Assembly: GCA_036172665.1 (NCBI GenBank) | Contig: CM069877.1 | Coordinates: 26,995,001 to 27,059,000, forward strand | Reading direction: 5' to 3' | Length of the DNA stretch: 64,000 nucleotides | From: Prosopocoilus inquinatus | Lineage: Eukaryota > Arthropoda > Insecta > Coleoptera > Lucanidae | Part shown: piece after piece, positions 21,882-34,019 of the stretch | How positions within the stretch are numbered: position 1 is the stretch's first letter | How the letters are laid out: every line of letters starts with the position of its first letter | The notes under the pieces: generated by a model | The model's input: the letters and a program-made list of their open reading frames with translations, nothing else | Told to the model about the DNA's origin: nothing | Databases searched by the model: none | Translations under genes and position numbers: made by a program

Positions 21882-22324
21882 GGGGACGTGCGACTCTCTT
21901 TAAAGTTTCTCCTGCGGGACGTCGGCAAGGGACGTAAAGCACTGGAGGGCGTGGTCTTAACCGACCAAAAATGCGACAAGAAGCGATATAGTAATATTCT
22001 ATAAATAGTATTTTGTGATGTCATACTCGGAGTGGGGTTGCGCTAGTGCATCGTCTCAGAATTCAAATATAAATACCTAATGTATGGTAAACTACTTTGT
22101 AAATTAGACGTGTGGACGTATAATAATACATACGTAACCCATACCTGTATTAATTTAAACAGCAGAAGAATCTGCTGTATCTTACGGTCAGATTTGACTG
22201 GCTCGACATTTTTTGTGAGCGACAGTTTGAGATCGTTAAATTTTGATCAGCATTACCTTCTACTTAGCCTAAAAACTTATCTTTCGATTCAGCTTTTACT
22301 GAAAGCCGTACAAAGGTTGTGGCT

Positions 22325-22510
22325 AGGGCTGAGAGAATTAATCGATGTTATCGATAATTATCGAATAACGATATTTTCATTTCAAATGTCGATACATCGA
22401 TGTTATCGATATATCGATATTATTGATATCAAAATTATCAATATCGGTATTATCGATATATGGGAGTTATCGATATTATCGGTGGAATCAATCGATATTG
22501 CCGACAATGT
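22325..22510. repeat. TATCGA-rich simple repeat
   Basis: Degenerate tandem of TATCGATAT and TATTATCGAT words over about 180 bases. The long open frame across it is a product of the repeat and not a gene. Confidence 0.75.
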
Positions 22511-23204
22511 AACATTCCTAAAAATATTACGAAAATGCGAGTCGCAAAATAAAAAAAAAATTGGTTAGAGATGAAGTGTATTGAAATTTTGTTAATTTTC
22601 AGGGTTTATTCTCTTCAAAGAAGCTATCGCTTTCTTTCTCATGATTCATTTTTTATCGTTGTATATGTAATATTAATTAATTAATTTAAATTGTTCCTTG
22701 GTGCGGGGCAAAAACCACCCACCCGCACGGCGTGGCCCTGATTACAATTATACTTAGATCCTCTTATTGAAAAGAATATACTTTAGTTATTACCGGAAAT
22801 AAAACTTAAAAACATAAAAAAATTATCATATACTTATAAATTTTAAAAACACTTTGCTAGCAAGATTAGTCCTCTGATCAGTGTCCAGAATACGTAAATA
22901 TGGAGCTATACGATTGATAGATTTGATAGGAATATTTTAATATTTTATTTTCGTAACTATTGACTAGAAATTAATTACAATATTCAATATTTTCTTTATT
23001 TGTGATTAGGACTGCGAGAATTTATCGATGTGTTGATAATTATTTTAAAAAATTTAAAATTTATTACAGGAGTGAGAAATATGTAGGTACTAGAAAATTA
23101 AAAGATTTAAAACTGAAACATAGTAGTTATTCTTCAGTTTTTTGTCACTTTTAAGCTAGGAAATTAAAGCGTTTCATAAATGCGAGGTAAATTTATCATA
23201 CAGG

Positions 23205-23690
23205 ATGAACCAAAGGTAACGGGAGACGGAGTAATATTGGATTCCTGGCATTAAAATATTGCATTTTAGCTAAACTCATTTACTCCAAAATTTGACAAAG
23301 GAGATACAAGGCATTAAAATCAAAATTTTAATTTCAATTTTCTTTAATAATTCACTATTTGACACATTGCTTTAAAAATAGAAATATGGGGTTTTCTTGA
23401 GACGAGAAATGACAGTTTGTCCTCAATCTTGGTGTAGCAGATAGAGGGTGCTACGTACGGTATCATTCCTGCCTTTAAAATGCTGTAACTTATTTGTCAG
23501 GAGATTTTTGAAACTTATAACAAAAAAAAATTATTCTTCCATCTCTTTTAAACCAATTCGATGGACTTGTTCAATAATAAAACGAAATATCTTCGTTCTT
23601 TTGTTCCTTTTATTGACAATTCTTGAACTAAGTGAGTTCAGATATTTGATGTTAGGAATCCACTGTTGCTCAGTATCCCAATAGTTTTAG
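23205..23690. mobile_element. MITE of about 485 bp
   Basis: Left end CAGGATGAACCAAAGGTAAC and the inverted right end CGGGTTGACTAAAACTATTG align and continue with GGATTCCTGGCATTAAAATA against GGATTCCTAACATCAAATAT, over about 80-100 bases of arm. It resembles the 18.8-kb MITE in size and tip style. Confidence 0.6.
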
Positions 23691-24362
23691 TCAACCCGAT
23701 ATAATTTAATGCTTTGTTGTTTTTACAATTTGTTGATTGTTAGGAATTAATAATTAATTCTTACTGATTAGTAAAGCATTAAAATTGTATAGTAAATTTA
23801 CCTTACATTTAGGAAACCGAAAATTTTAGTCTTGCTGTTATCTGCTATACTTTTTAACCCGAATTTATTTTCCTTCACAATCCTCATGTCTGTGAAATTA
23901 CATCCAAAGAGGTGAATAATATTTGAAGAAAAAATTTGTTTCAGAAAATAATCTATAGCCACAAGACGTCTACCTTCCAGATAAACATCTTATATTTCTT
24001 TCTCAACGTCTTCTCTTTCTTTGTATGATTCATCAGTACCTGTTCACACATAATCAAGTTTATGGTCCAAACGTTTTTGTTACAGAAGGAAAAAGAAACA
24101 TGTAATTTTAATTGTATACTACCTAAGTCATTTACATCGTCAAACAACAAAGTTGTTGCTTGTACTGGTTGTTGATTTGGTGTTTCTCCTTCTGTGGCAG
24201 TTGATGGCGGCTTTGCATTTTTTTTTGTCGTATGAATTGAGCCATTCTACGACTGCATCGATGAGAGGGATAAGCGACTTTGCTATGATTTTTTATGTGC
24301 CCCATTGTTATGTTCGCAAAACTCTTTGCCACAAATCCTAAACAGCGGCCGAAAAACCTATA

Positions 24363-25215
24363 CAGTGATTGCCAAAAAGGTCGTACCGCATGGGAAATTT
24401 TTTTATTACCAAACTGTTAGTTTGGCTAAAAATTAGTACTTATTCAAAACACGAAAATAAAAAAAAGTAATTTGGACTTGGACATACATACATTTTAGTA
24501 GGATCCAAGGGTTACAGAAAAACTTGCTTTTAAGAAGAAAACTTGTTTTTTTTTTGTTTTAAACAATTTTTTTTGTTTAAAACATGTTTAAAGTTGAAAA
24601 AAATAAAAAAAAACAAAACACATTTAAATGTTTCAATTACTCTTACAACTTACATACAAAAAGTTGTTATTATTACTTGATACTTGTGTAAAACACACGA
24701 AGAGTTTATTCGAATTCGATCTCTAATTAAAAGAAAGATGCACACTTTGTAAGTTTGTAATGTTAGATTATGTACTGGTCCAAAATAAAATCTTCGGCCT
24801 GCTTATAACAGAAAATATTATGAAACAAACGCCTTGCGAAAAATTGCCTCAAATTTTCTTGTGCAAATTTTATTCCTTTAAATAATTCTTATGGATATAA
24901 ATGAATAAACTTGTAAGAGCTAAATACCAAACACCAATATACCGTTTCGCAAAACTTAGAAGAAAATCAAATATTTTTGGACAAATTTTGTCAGTAGCAT
25001 TTTCTAAAAACGTATTGAACTAATATCCACGTCTAAATTATAACATTTTTTTTATTTCGAAGTTTAAATAATTTTTGTTTTGAATCACATTAAAAGTTGT
25101 TCACCGGGTCTGTCCTCTTTAAAACATAAACAAACTATAGCTATTGGCGCAAAAAGTTTTTTTTTTTTAGCTGTAAAAGAATTTCCCCTATGGTATGATT
25201 TGTTGCCGGTCACTG
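24363..25215. mobile_element. non-autonomous mariner-type element, about 850 bp
   Basis: Tips CAGTGATTGCCAAAAAGG and (inverted, right) CAGTGACCGGCAACAAAT with TA on both sides. The following bases also match (TACCGCATGGGAAATT against TACCATAGGGGAAATT). The interior is AT-rich with no transposase. Confidence 0.7.
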
Positions 25216-25794
25216 TATAATTATTCTATTTTTGTATTTTCGTACACTGTAAGCTTTCGTGGAATAAAACGGACATACACAATTTGAATAATGAAATGAA
25301 AGCCTATAAATACTTCAAACAGTTTCTATCGTTAGCAGTAAACAATTCATCTCAAATGAAATAATGGCGAATAGCATTAAAATAAAATCCAAGTCTAGCT
25401 AGTTAATGTAACATACGAAGCTCCGCCCTCTATGGCTTCTCCGATTAGAGACTAATGCTTCCGATAGAGAGCAGCAGTTTGCAACTAGTAATTATACAAT
25501 TTCGCAATTCAGGTTTTATTTAAATATTATGGCCTTGATTAAGTTTGTGTTGCTGCAGATCTTTATTAAATTAGTTGTTTTATCTCGGAAAGTTAATTTT
25601 AAGTTGAACATCGACTTCTATAAGTAATAAAAATTATAAAAATTATTAGAAAATATTAAAAATGACTTTCCGAAATTCCTTATTAAAAAACAAAACGAAA
25701 ATGTTAAAACTATTCGATGATCAGATCAGTAGTTTTAGCGTAATTCTTGAACTAGGAAAGTGGCATAATGATGGCGACTGAAACGGGCTCTTAA

Positions 25795-26257
25795 GACCGA
25801 ATGGCATTCTGACGTATTCATAGTGACCTTTTTCTTCGATAAATGCCGTTTTTTGCATTGCAGTGCATTTCTATCTGATGAAATCCCGAGGCTAAATCTA
25901 ATGTAGAGAAATATTGACATTTTCCTAATTTATCTAGAATATCGGTGATATTCGGAAGTGGATAACGGTCATCAATAGTCTTTTCGTTGACTTTCCTATA
26001 GTCTACTACGATTCTCCATTTTTGTTTTCCACTTGCGTCTAGTTTTTTTGGGTAGAAGACTATGGATTTTGAGAAGGTCTTATTGTTCCGTCTTCTAACA
26101 TTCTAGAAATTTGTTTTTGAACTTCAGTCTTATTCACAAAAGGATATTTATTAGATTTAGTATATGTAGGAATTTCGTTATTTGTCTTAATTTTATGTTT
26201 GATTTGGTTGGTAAAAGTTAATTTATTATCAGAGTCATGAAATGTCTGAATAATCAT
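25795..26257 (-). pseudogene. 17.6-like gypsy RT fragment, first half
   Basis: Minus strand. It begins with [18 protein letters not shown] and [20 protein letters not shown], the RT N-terminus of 17.6-like elements, followed in changing frames by [33 protein letters not shown] and EYVRMPFGLK. Stops and frameshifts interrupt it. It breaks at TTAA (25791) and continues at 21881. Confidence 0.8.
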
Positions 26258-26427
26258 TACATAATTTTAATATAGCTTTTCTTTTCTCCATATTTAAATG
26301 ATTTGTCTTGATGATGTTTGCAAGATTTGAGCTATTCTGGAATTTTTTATTTGATGTTTCTAAGTTACTGATTTGATGTAATTCTTCCACACGAACCTTT
26401 TATGGACCAGTGTTCTTAAAGAAATTA

Positions 26428-27380
26428 TTATTTCTGAAAGGTAACTGATTTTTTTATATTCAAAGAACTTTCTGGTCTGGCTACTGAAGCAGAGACTCCT
26501 GACATAGGCGTCGGATTATTTTTTGGTTGATAGGTTGGTTGAAATACATTTTTATGAACTGTACTTTGGTTAGGTCTGAAGAAATTATTTCTATTATAAT
26601 TTGAAAACTGAAGTGGAGGCATTTGTAAGGTGGGATTTCTTTGTGGGATTGGAAATACTGGATTTTTTATGGGAGAATTTGGTTTTATAGTCGAAGGGAA
26701 TGTTTGAACACGATTAAAAGGATTCATTTGTTTTTAAGCATAGATGATTTTTTTTCTTCTATAACGAAGCTTATGACCTGTTCTACACTATTAGGATTTC
26801 GAATTCTAATGGTATATTATAGCATTCCTATTAATCCTATCAATAATGAAGGTTTTTAACGCCAAATTATCGTAATGTTTTAAACATAATAATTTCTCAT
26901 TTATAGGCATTTGTAATGAATTTATTTTTGAAGTGATTAAACTTCAGCGTCTTGAAGTCGCGAACTAAATATTTGAGGACTCTCGGCCTTTTGAAGTTTT
27001 AATATTAAGTCCTGAACTAGACAATCTAAATTTCTCTGATCTCCAAATGAAAGACGTAACGCGTCTTTTATTTCGGACCATTTTGTATTTTCTGGATCGT
27101 ACCAGTATTAAAGCCCTAGCATTATAATAATTTCTAGTGTATAGGAATCTCCGGAATAATTTGGAATAGTGTCTATGTACAAATTTAGCAATTGATTAGT
27201 TGCCATTTCTTTTATTAAATTATCGGTTTCCTCTAAATTTTCTACTCTATTTTGTAAAGTTATGATCACGTTAAAATTTTTAATGAAATCATTAAGTTCT
27301 GGTTATATAATTAGTGTTAGAATGTCTCGTCTTTCTACATAATTTACAGAATTTACTGCTAAAATTTGACTTCTTGAACA
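26428..27380 (-). pseudogene. gypsy Gag relic, capsid to C-terminus
   Basis: Minus strand, in broken frames. Recognisable Gag pieces are NQLLNLYIDTIPNYSGDSYT, SFGDQRNLDCLVQDLILKLQ and a Gln/Asn/Pro-rich tail (PSTIKPNSPIKNPVFPIPQ, PTYQPKNNPTPMSGVSAS) at 26428-26727. I see no zinc knuckle. It belongs with the RT halves at 26257 and 21881. Confidence 0.6.
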
Positions 27381-27385
27381 GGTTA

Positions 27386-27700
27386 TTATGATACAACTCT
27401 CTGCTCTTCACTTAAGACATGCGATATCGCTTCGTTAAAATTTTTGATGTCACGCGTCCGTAATTGATTGGACATTTCAGGCGTACAATAGCAGATCAGT
27501 CGGCTTAGAGAAATTTGGTTCATCGAAATTTGGTCACTTAACTCGTTTACTATGTTGCAGTTTTGTTGAACCGCGTTTATTGAACGTTTAAGCGTGCTTT
27601 CTATGCAAATTGAATATTGCTGTACTGATTCCCTTGACATTTGCTGAAGGCCTGTTAGTTCATTAATAATTTGGGTATAATGTTTCTTATATTGATACAT
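27386..27700 (-). pseudogene. second gypsy Gag fragment
   Basis: A 105-codon piece, KKHYTQIINELTGLQQMSRE with SVQQYSICIESTLKRSINAV, ending EAISHVLSEEQRVVS. This is the second half of a Gag capsid. Since a new Gag start follows immediately at about 27380, two retroelements seem joined here. It may continue the Gag piece at 30516-30957, from which the piggyBac at 27.8-30.5 kb would separate it. Confidence 0.55.
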
Positions 27701-27844
27701 AGTTTAGAGAAGTAAACTGTTTGCAAATTTTTACTATTTAAGGTTCTAGAAAGGAGAATACAGAAAAAAAATGAAAGAAATTTTTTTTATTTAAAAAAAA
27801 TAGTGTGTACTCAAATGAGTACAATGGGATAAAACAGTATAAAT

Positions 27845-29617
27845 TTATTTTTTTGTGTGAAACAATTCAAAACAGTCCCTTTCAACACATAAGGTTGATT
27901 TGCATTTCTTACAACACCATCTTATTCTTGCATGACAAATTACGCATCGTAGTTGTTTGTTCAGCTTTTCAGGAAAATGCCCAACATTATCCTGTGCAAT
28001 ACTGGGTGGAATCGAGCAGGACTTTCATTGAATTTTAGATTGTTTGCCGTTACGTAAGTAATGGCGCACAATGTACCTAGTAAACTGTAACTGAGTCATT
28101 TTATTATCGGATACTATTTGGGATAATTTCCAAGCATTAGTCATGGCTAAGTCCAGCATGTAAGTGAATAAGACCCACCACCATTTTTTACCACGTATTG
28201 CAATTCGGTATGTGTTTACCGATTGATCGCTCAAATCAACTCCCCCCATTCTGTTATTATAATTTTTGAATAGAAGTGGTTGGCGAATATCTGCATATTC
28301 TTTCTGTGATTTACACCATCTTTTTATGTTTGTGAACGGCTCAAATTTATCATGATTGGTAATCATGGAAACGACGTTATTATCAACCCATCTCACAACC
28401 AAAAGTTCATTGTATTTTTCGAAATAATAATCAAAAAAGCCTCTCTGACGTTTTGCCATAGTTTTTGTGGCTTCTATAGGGCACTTTTTTAGTCTATTTT
28501 CTCTAATTGTGGCGGTAGCTCGGAAATCCTTGTCACGCAAACGAATCATCAATGGAATTGTAGTAAAATAGTTGTCAAAGTACACAATATGATCTTTTGG
28601 TTGATCTACGTGTTTCAGCAAGACAAGTACCACATTAGCACCTAACGTATCAGCTTCGTTTTTCATAGCGCTTTTACCACAGTAAGTATCAAAATGATAT
28701 CAGTAACCAGTGGAACTGCATAAAAGCCAATTTTTGTATCCGAAACGAGCAGGTTTACCCTTAATAAATTGCTTTGAGGGATGATGTCCAAAATACTTAA
28801 CCATGGCTTCGTCGATTGATAAATAACTACGGAATATTCCCCACTGTTTAAAGTTTTGGTTCAACTTATTCATAAGAGGCCGAAGCTTGAACATCTTATC
28901 CACTATGTTGATATTCGAATTATCTGTGAAATGAAGATTTTGTTTTATTTCAAGGTATCTGTTTCGCGACATAGCTGATGATACAATATCCACAGATAAA
29001 TCTTCTTCTGTTGACCAATACATTCGTTCTTGAGGGAGTGTATGGTAACGTGTTAAGTATAGAATGCCTATAAATGACATCACTTCTTCTTTGGTAACAA
29101 TAAATTGGTGGCGATTTTTTTGAGAAGCGTATAAAATTGATTGTTCAACAATGAGTTCCACAATTGAATTGTCAAACATTTTTTCAAAAATTTGGACAGG
29201 ATTCAAATTACTTAAATCTTGTTGAACAATTTGTTTCTTACAATTAAAATCTTGTCGTATTTCGCTATCAATTTTATTATAAATGAGGGATTTTTTTGTC
29301 CATTTCAAGTCTGTCGTTTGTCGTTTGGAGGTTTTTTTCAAACGCTTTTGGATTTCAATCAATGGTTCATCGTCACTGCTGTTGAAGTCTTCTGGAGAAC
29401 GTGTTCTCATTATTTCAATTGTTCCGGCAACATCTGCAGGCATTTGCTGTGAAAGAATGTCATTTTCATCCAATTCTTCGCTATCAGTAAGAAAATCCGC
29501 TGCTGGTGGTACAATAACAATATCATCATCTTCTTGAAGTTCTTGTAATGCCTCTGGGAGGAAATTAAAATATCCGTAATATCGCACCGGATCAACATAA
29601 AATTTACTTCCACTCAT
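27845..29617 (-). pseudogene. piggyBac transposase 1, two in-frame TGA codons
   Basis: One continuous minus frame of about 590 codons, interrupted only by TGA at 28700-28702 (SSTGY-stop-YHFDTYCGK) and TGA at 28025-28027. It has the full DDE_Tnp_1_7 fold: the catalytic Asp in LSIDEAMVKYFG and VYFDNYFTT, and MGGVDLSDQSVNTYR. The second TGA precedes a Cys-rich C-terminal domain (RCVICHARIRWCCKKC ... CVERDC), which dimerises and binds DNA in the family. TTTGCAG directly before the first Met resembles a splice acceptor, so an upstream exon may exist as in element 3. Without the two TGA codons the gene would be full length. Confidence 0.9.
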
Positions 29618-30479
29618 ATCTGCAAATAATAAAAGAAGTATCCTAAATTTATATAATTGTATTTGTATTCACTCTAGCCCATTGTACTCGAATGAGTACA
29701 GATGAGTTTTCTAAAAAATAACTAAGTCAGCGAAGGCTTAATTTTTTTTTGAGTGATGTGTACATCAAATATACAGTGAGAGTCTTGTAACGCTGCACAT
29801 AGACGAAAATTACGTGATCAGATAATACATTTCTGAATCATATAAAATTGCACATAGGGGTTTTAACATTACGTTACCATAGTTACTACTTAATTCTTAA
29901 TGCTGAATCATTTACAAATTGCACATAGGAAGTATTAAGGAAGGGAATAATTGATCTATCTGGAAAATGGCGGCAAATAACGCAAAGACCTCTATCAATG
30001 AAGCTCCATTAGAGAATAATGTGTACTACATTTCCCCTTTTTCGGCGGTTGTATACATTTTACGGTAAATCGAAAGAGCAATTTAATTCAAGCTGACAAT
30101 TCAAAATCAGTAGTGTCATTACTAACAACGCATGGTAACCATGGCGAATAAAATAAATTTGGAAATAATGTAATAAAGCTTCCGTTGATAATAATTACTA
30201 TGTGCAGTCTTATAAGAATCTCAGTGTATACTTTATAAAACACCAATCCAGCGGAAAATAGTTTGAAGTGCTTTGTTGTCGGCGACAAATAAATAAATTA
30301 GCAACGTACTTACCGTCAAAAACTATTGCACTTTTCACTGAACGGAAAACATCATAATATTAACGGATGAATTTAAATTTTTGCAGTTAGTACATTGTTT
30401 TCAATATTCTTAAAGCCATCTGTAATGTCAAACTTATACTTTTGAACAAAAGATGGCAGCACTAAGTAATTTAGTACAT
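29618..30479. other. piggyBac 1 5' region, non-coding
   Basis: No supported gene. It contains the subterminal palindrome at 29684-29699 and the word GCACATAG three times (29796, 29851, 29922), each preceded by a variant of ATTGC or CTGC. Promoter and leader of the transposase probably lie here. Confidence 0.45.
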
Positions 30480-30515
30480 GTACTTATATAGGTACAGTGG
30501 GCGTTAATGGGTTAA

Positions 30516-30957
30516 TTCGTGCCAATCAGCGAAAATTAGGTTCGTGCAAGCGGTTTTGGCTTTACCAAAAGCGTGATTGCAATCCGTTAAGAATGTGGTT
30601 AACTCTTCGTGATTGCCATCGAAAGGATGGATGAACTTAAACAAAGTTAAAATAGGAATTGTTTTATGCAACGCGCGTTCGGGACTTGGATCTCTACTCG
30701 AGTAATTGGACGAATATGCAAATTTGGAACGTCTTGAGAACGGTCCTCAACCATTGCAAATTTTACTTACAGGATGCTGTACTGTACAGGATGCGGCATC
30801 GAGCGATGCGTTTTAGTCGTCTACTCCAGAGAAACTTGATGCGTCTTCTTGTCTGGGCACTCGAGTTCTTCTTCTTCAATGACTGCTTTTCAGGACATTT
30901 CGGGACAACGTCGAAGTATTTGAATACACCAGAAGTTTTTGCAAAAATCTGTAGCAC
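30516..30957 (-). pseudogene. gypsy leader and Gag N-terminus, broken
   Basis: Downstream of the primer site on the minus strand. In shifting frames it reads KFIHPFDGNHEELTTFLTD and CNHAFGKAK, a Gag capsid start of the 17.6-like kind. It is cut at TTAA 30512 by piggyBac 1. Confidence 0.5.
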
Positions 30958-30959
30958 TA

Positions 30960-30975
30960 TGCCACTTCTGACACC
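30960..30975 (-). other. tRNA-Leu-type primer-binding site
   Basis: The minus strand reads TGGTGTCAGAAGTGGC, complementary to the CCACTTCTGACACCA 3' end of leucine tRNAs. It marks the boundary between an LTR (above) and the Gag leader (below). Confidence 0.65.
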
Positions 30976-30982
30976 AATTTTA

Positions 30983-31420
30983 TGTTGTGAAATCAGACAA
31001 GAAGAACCAAAGACTAATCTAATCTAACTTTATTCAACAACAATCGATTTGTCTACAGGTATATATTGTACCGATCTAATGTACACAAAAGTTAATACTA
31101 ACAGCTTTTTTATAGCGAGTATCAGAGAGGGGATTGTAAACAATACCATCCCAAAGCGACGTAGCTAAAAGAGAAGCTACGTTTCCTTTCGGACAGGTTG
31201 TTATTATAAAATCGCAAAATCAGGCTAGGTTTATCACCAATAACCAACCAAAAATGCGACTGGGTGTTTACTCAGGTTGCCGAAAAAAGGATGTTCAAGA
31301 AAGCAAATTTTATAAACTGTAGACAAAGGGATGTGTGCTCTGTAAGTATTTGAACGGTTTTGCGTCGCTACTTCACCCTTGCAATGAATATGAAACAACG
31401 GATTTTCGCACTGAACCTAA
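30983..31420 (-). repeat. candidate LTR next to the tRNA-Leu site
   Basis: It starts TGTTGTGAAATCAGAC six or seven bases from the primer site and contains an AACTTTATTCAACAAC segment. The outer border is not resolved, and part may belong to the element into which piggyBac 2 inserted. Confidence 0.4.
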
Positions 31421-31679
31421 CCCTCACCGCCCGTCTACCTAAAAATTGCATACTGCCCGTCTGGGGTCACTTTTGACCCCAAACCTAAAATTGCGTTGGT
31501 TTGCTATAAAAAAACGTATTTTTCATGTAAATGTTTAAAGATATATATTGATTAGTCTGTATGTGATAGTTATTAATAAACTAAATGTATATAAACTATA
31601 TACAAGCTAAACTATATAAACAAAATGAATTTTAAAGCAAATTTATTTATGAGGTGAATACTTTGCTGTAGTAAATATA

Positions 31680-33429
31680 TTATTCTGAGCCACTGTCGTC
31701 TAACGTTAAACTAGAACATGTAAAACATAATGTGCGCATTTCAAGGTGCTCCTTACAAACGAATTTACTGCACATATCACATAAAATATTTGTTTTTCTG
31801 TCTGCTTGCCGTGGACAAATGCTGCATCTTCCTCGTTTATTTTGTGGTAGGTCCGGGTGTTTGTATTGTTGAAGTAAGTTTCCAAACCCTGCATTTTCAA
31901 TGACCTTATGAATTTTCCTTGTCTTGGATTGGGGATATTGAATTCTATTTTCTATTTCTTGTTTTACTAATTCCTCGCCTAGTTCTAGTAAGAAGCGGCG
32001 TCTTCCAGTTTTATTTTTGTACGTATTGTCAAGCTCAGAAAATAATACGTAAGCATTAATTCCAGCAAAATCCACAAGATCAAAAAATACTACAAGTGGC
32101 CATCTTCTTGTCGATCTTTTTGTTGAATAGGTCCTAGCCATTTGATATATAGTATCAACACCGAATTTAGTGGAATTATAATTTAGTATTACTTCCGGTT
32201 TTCTGTGCTCTTCGTCGGATACGTCAAATCTATTATGTTGAGTAGACAACAAAACTACAGCCTTTCCTTTTTTAGGAACATAAGAAACTAATAATGTATT
32301 GTTGGCATAAGCAAAAACAGATGATTTCTCTTCACGAAATTTTGACGGCGGCATACAGGAACGAATGGTTTTTACGGACAGTTCCGACAAGAGTTAATTT
32401 TTGTTTCAATAATTTCTGCCCAAGACTGTAGCTAGTAAAGAAGTTATCAGTAGTAATATTGCGACCAAAGCCGTTTAGGTGCGTTACCAAATCTAACAGC
32501 ACCCGCTTTCCTTGTTCCTGTTCCTTTGTGTTTCCTATTTTGTCAGAATATATTTGCAGGTTTGTAATGTATCGAGAGTCACAGTCTACAGCCATCCATA
32601 TTTTTATACCATATTTTCCCGGCTTTGAAGGAATATAAACCTTGAAACCGCATCTTTCTCTAAAAGTACACATGTGTTCGTCCACAGTAATATGTGGACC
32701 TGGTATATAAGCATTCTTGCATTGACTAACGAACATATTAGTTATTTCAGCTATAGGTTCAATCTTGTTCTTAATTGCTTCTTTTCTAACTTGTCGTGTA
32801 CCTCTGTCATCAAATCGTAGACAGCTAAGTATGCTCGCGAAACGATGTCTGGACATTGTAGCTCTAAAAATTGGATAACCGTACTTTTCTGACCAAAATT
32901 CTTTTAGATCTTTCCCGCGACTCTTCTGAATCCCATAAAGCAAGCTTAGACCCAAAAATGCCAAAAACTCACTACGTTGTAATTCCTTCCAATTTTTTAG
33001 GCTTGACTTCTTTTCCTTTTGTTCATTTGCCCTTTCATTTCTTGTGCAAGCATATTTTGTCTATGATTTCGTTCGTCATAAATGCACAAAAGCAGTCTGT
33101 GCGGGTGGACAAATTTAAATGTTTTGATATACCAGGAATTTATTTATAATATTCCTTGACTGTGTCTTTTTACGTCCTGGCTCCATACTACTCCACTGTA
33201 TTATTCCATCCTTGCTAATCCAAACTTCTTCATTCCCGTCTTCATTATCAGTATCTGAGCTGCTTAGATTTGCTGCATTTGCTTCGACTACCTGCAGTTC
33301 AGTGAAATCTTCGTCTGCATCACTACCATCGCTCTCGTTATCTATGATCTCAAAATCAGAATTGTATACATCCATCAAAGCTTGTTCTTCACTGTAGCCT
33401 CTTGCAAAGTTTATATTATAATCCGCCAT
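31680..33429 (-). pseudogene. piggyBac transposase 2 (frameshifts and deletion)
   Basis: Minus strand in three frames. 33429-33115 is the acidic N-terminus. 32964-32332 carries GLSLLYGIQKSRGKDLKEFW, the catalytic Asp in ITVDEHMCTFRERCG and ITTDNFFTSYSLGQ. 32390-31680 carries the third Asp in FGVDTIYQMART and the C-terminal zinc domain (CSICPRQ ... ILCDMCSKFVCKEH ... CFTC). The N-terminal segment between 33115 and 32964 is shifted and has lost sequence, and a second indel lies near 32370 after GTVRKN. Dead copy; unlike elements 1 and 3, its catalytic core is of the DEHMCTFRERC type. Confidence 0.9.
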
Positions 33430-33985
33430 AATAAATTTTCATATCACTTATCACTCAGTAAAACTGAATGAGAACGCTTCCCATGGAGCTACATTTATAA
33501 GTATTGACTATTGGCATGTTTCATGTTATAACTTGCAGAAACATGAATTATTACATGTTTGTGCACAATATTACACAAAATTACGAAACATACTGCGACA
33601 CACAACGAACAGTCACAACGAACAAATCACAACTTGCAGAAACAGGAATAACTATAAGTTTATACCGAATCTTATTTCCAATTACAAAAGAATAAATTTC
33701 AACAACCAACTAACAAACCCCAACTTGTAAAAACATGAAAAACTGCAAATTTATGCTAAACATCATTCCAAACTTCATAAAAACGTAGCTAAGAATTTAT
33801 TACGTATTACCCACCAGGCGTCAAAATTAACCCCAAACGCATATTTTGTGGCATAAATATGTTTTACTACAACAAAAACAAAAAAGACAATTGTGACGGT
33901 GTTCTATGAAGTTAGATAGAAGCATATCTAGGGGTGTAAGACAATACACACGGAATAAACAAAAAAAATAGATTCTAGTTTACGT
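33430..33985. other. piggyBac 2 5' region, non-coding
   Basis: AT-rich. The word ACTTGCAGAAACA occurs twice (about 33531 and 33642) and ACTTGTAAAAACATG once (33722), a degenerate internal repeat. No gene. Confidence 0.45.
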
Positions 33986-34019
33986 GGGGTCAAAAAAGAC
34001 CCCAGACGGGCGGCGAGGG

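Larger units (their letters stand above)
21882..25790. other. 3.9-kb insertion at TTAA inside the RT gene
   Basis: TTAA at 21878-21881 and at 25791-25794 bounds this stretch. Removing it with one TTAA restores the RT reading [12 protein letters not shown] without a gap, so it inserted as a unit. TTAA is the piggyBac target. The tips (GGGGACGTGCGACTC left, GAGCCCGTTTCAGTCGCC right, inverted) match only weakly and I see no transposase inside. It contains a TATCGA-rich tract and two other non-autonomous elements. Confidence 0.7.
27791..30511 (-). mobile_element. piggyBac element 1
   Basis: The right end is clear: TTAA at 30512-30515, then on the minus strand the 16-base tip CCCATTAACGCCCACT and the palindrome GTACCTATATAAGTAC. 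Related palindromes (GTACTCAAATGAGTAC at 27807-27822 and GTACTCGAATGAGTAC at 29684-29699) flank the transposase. A matching left tip is not visible, so the left end is probably truncated; 27791 is only the nearest TTAA. Confidence 0.75.
31421..34019 (-). mobile_element. piggyBac element 2, with CTAA duplication
   Basis: Tips CCCTCACCGCCCGTCT (31421-31436) and, inverted, CCCTCGCCGCCCGTCT (34004-34019). Both sides carry CTAA (31417-31420, 34020-34023) instead of the usual TTAA. Palindromes GGGGTCACTTTTGACCCC (31463-31480) and GGGGTCAAAAAAGACCCC (33986-34003) sit at the two ends. On the left, a 26-base segment repeating GCCCGTCT separates tip and palindrome. It carries one transposase relic. Confidence 0.92.

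Noticed and set aside
22325..22510. CRISPR-like repeat array.
   Set aside because: Degenerate microsatellite without regular spacers in a eukaryotic sequence.
22080..22568. Plus-strand frame of 162 codons.
   Set aside because: Its second half is only translated TATCGAT simple repeat; there is no domain.
30945..30976. tRNA-Leu gene, suggested by its 3' end sequence.
   Set aside because: Only the acceptor end is present, on the strand and position expected for a retroelement primer-binding site.
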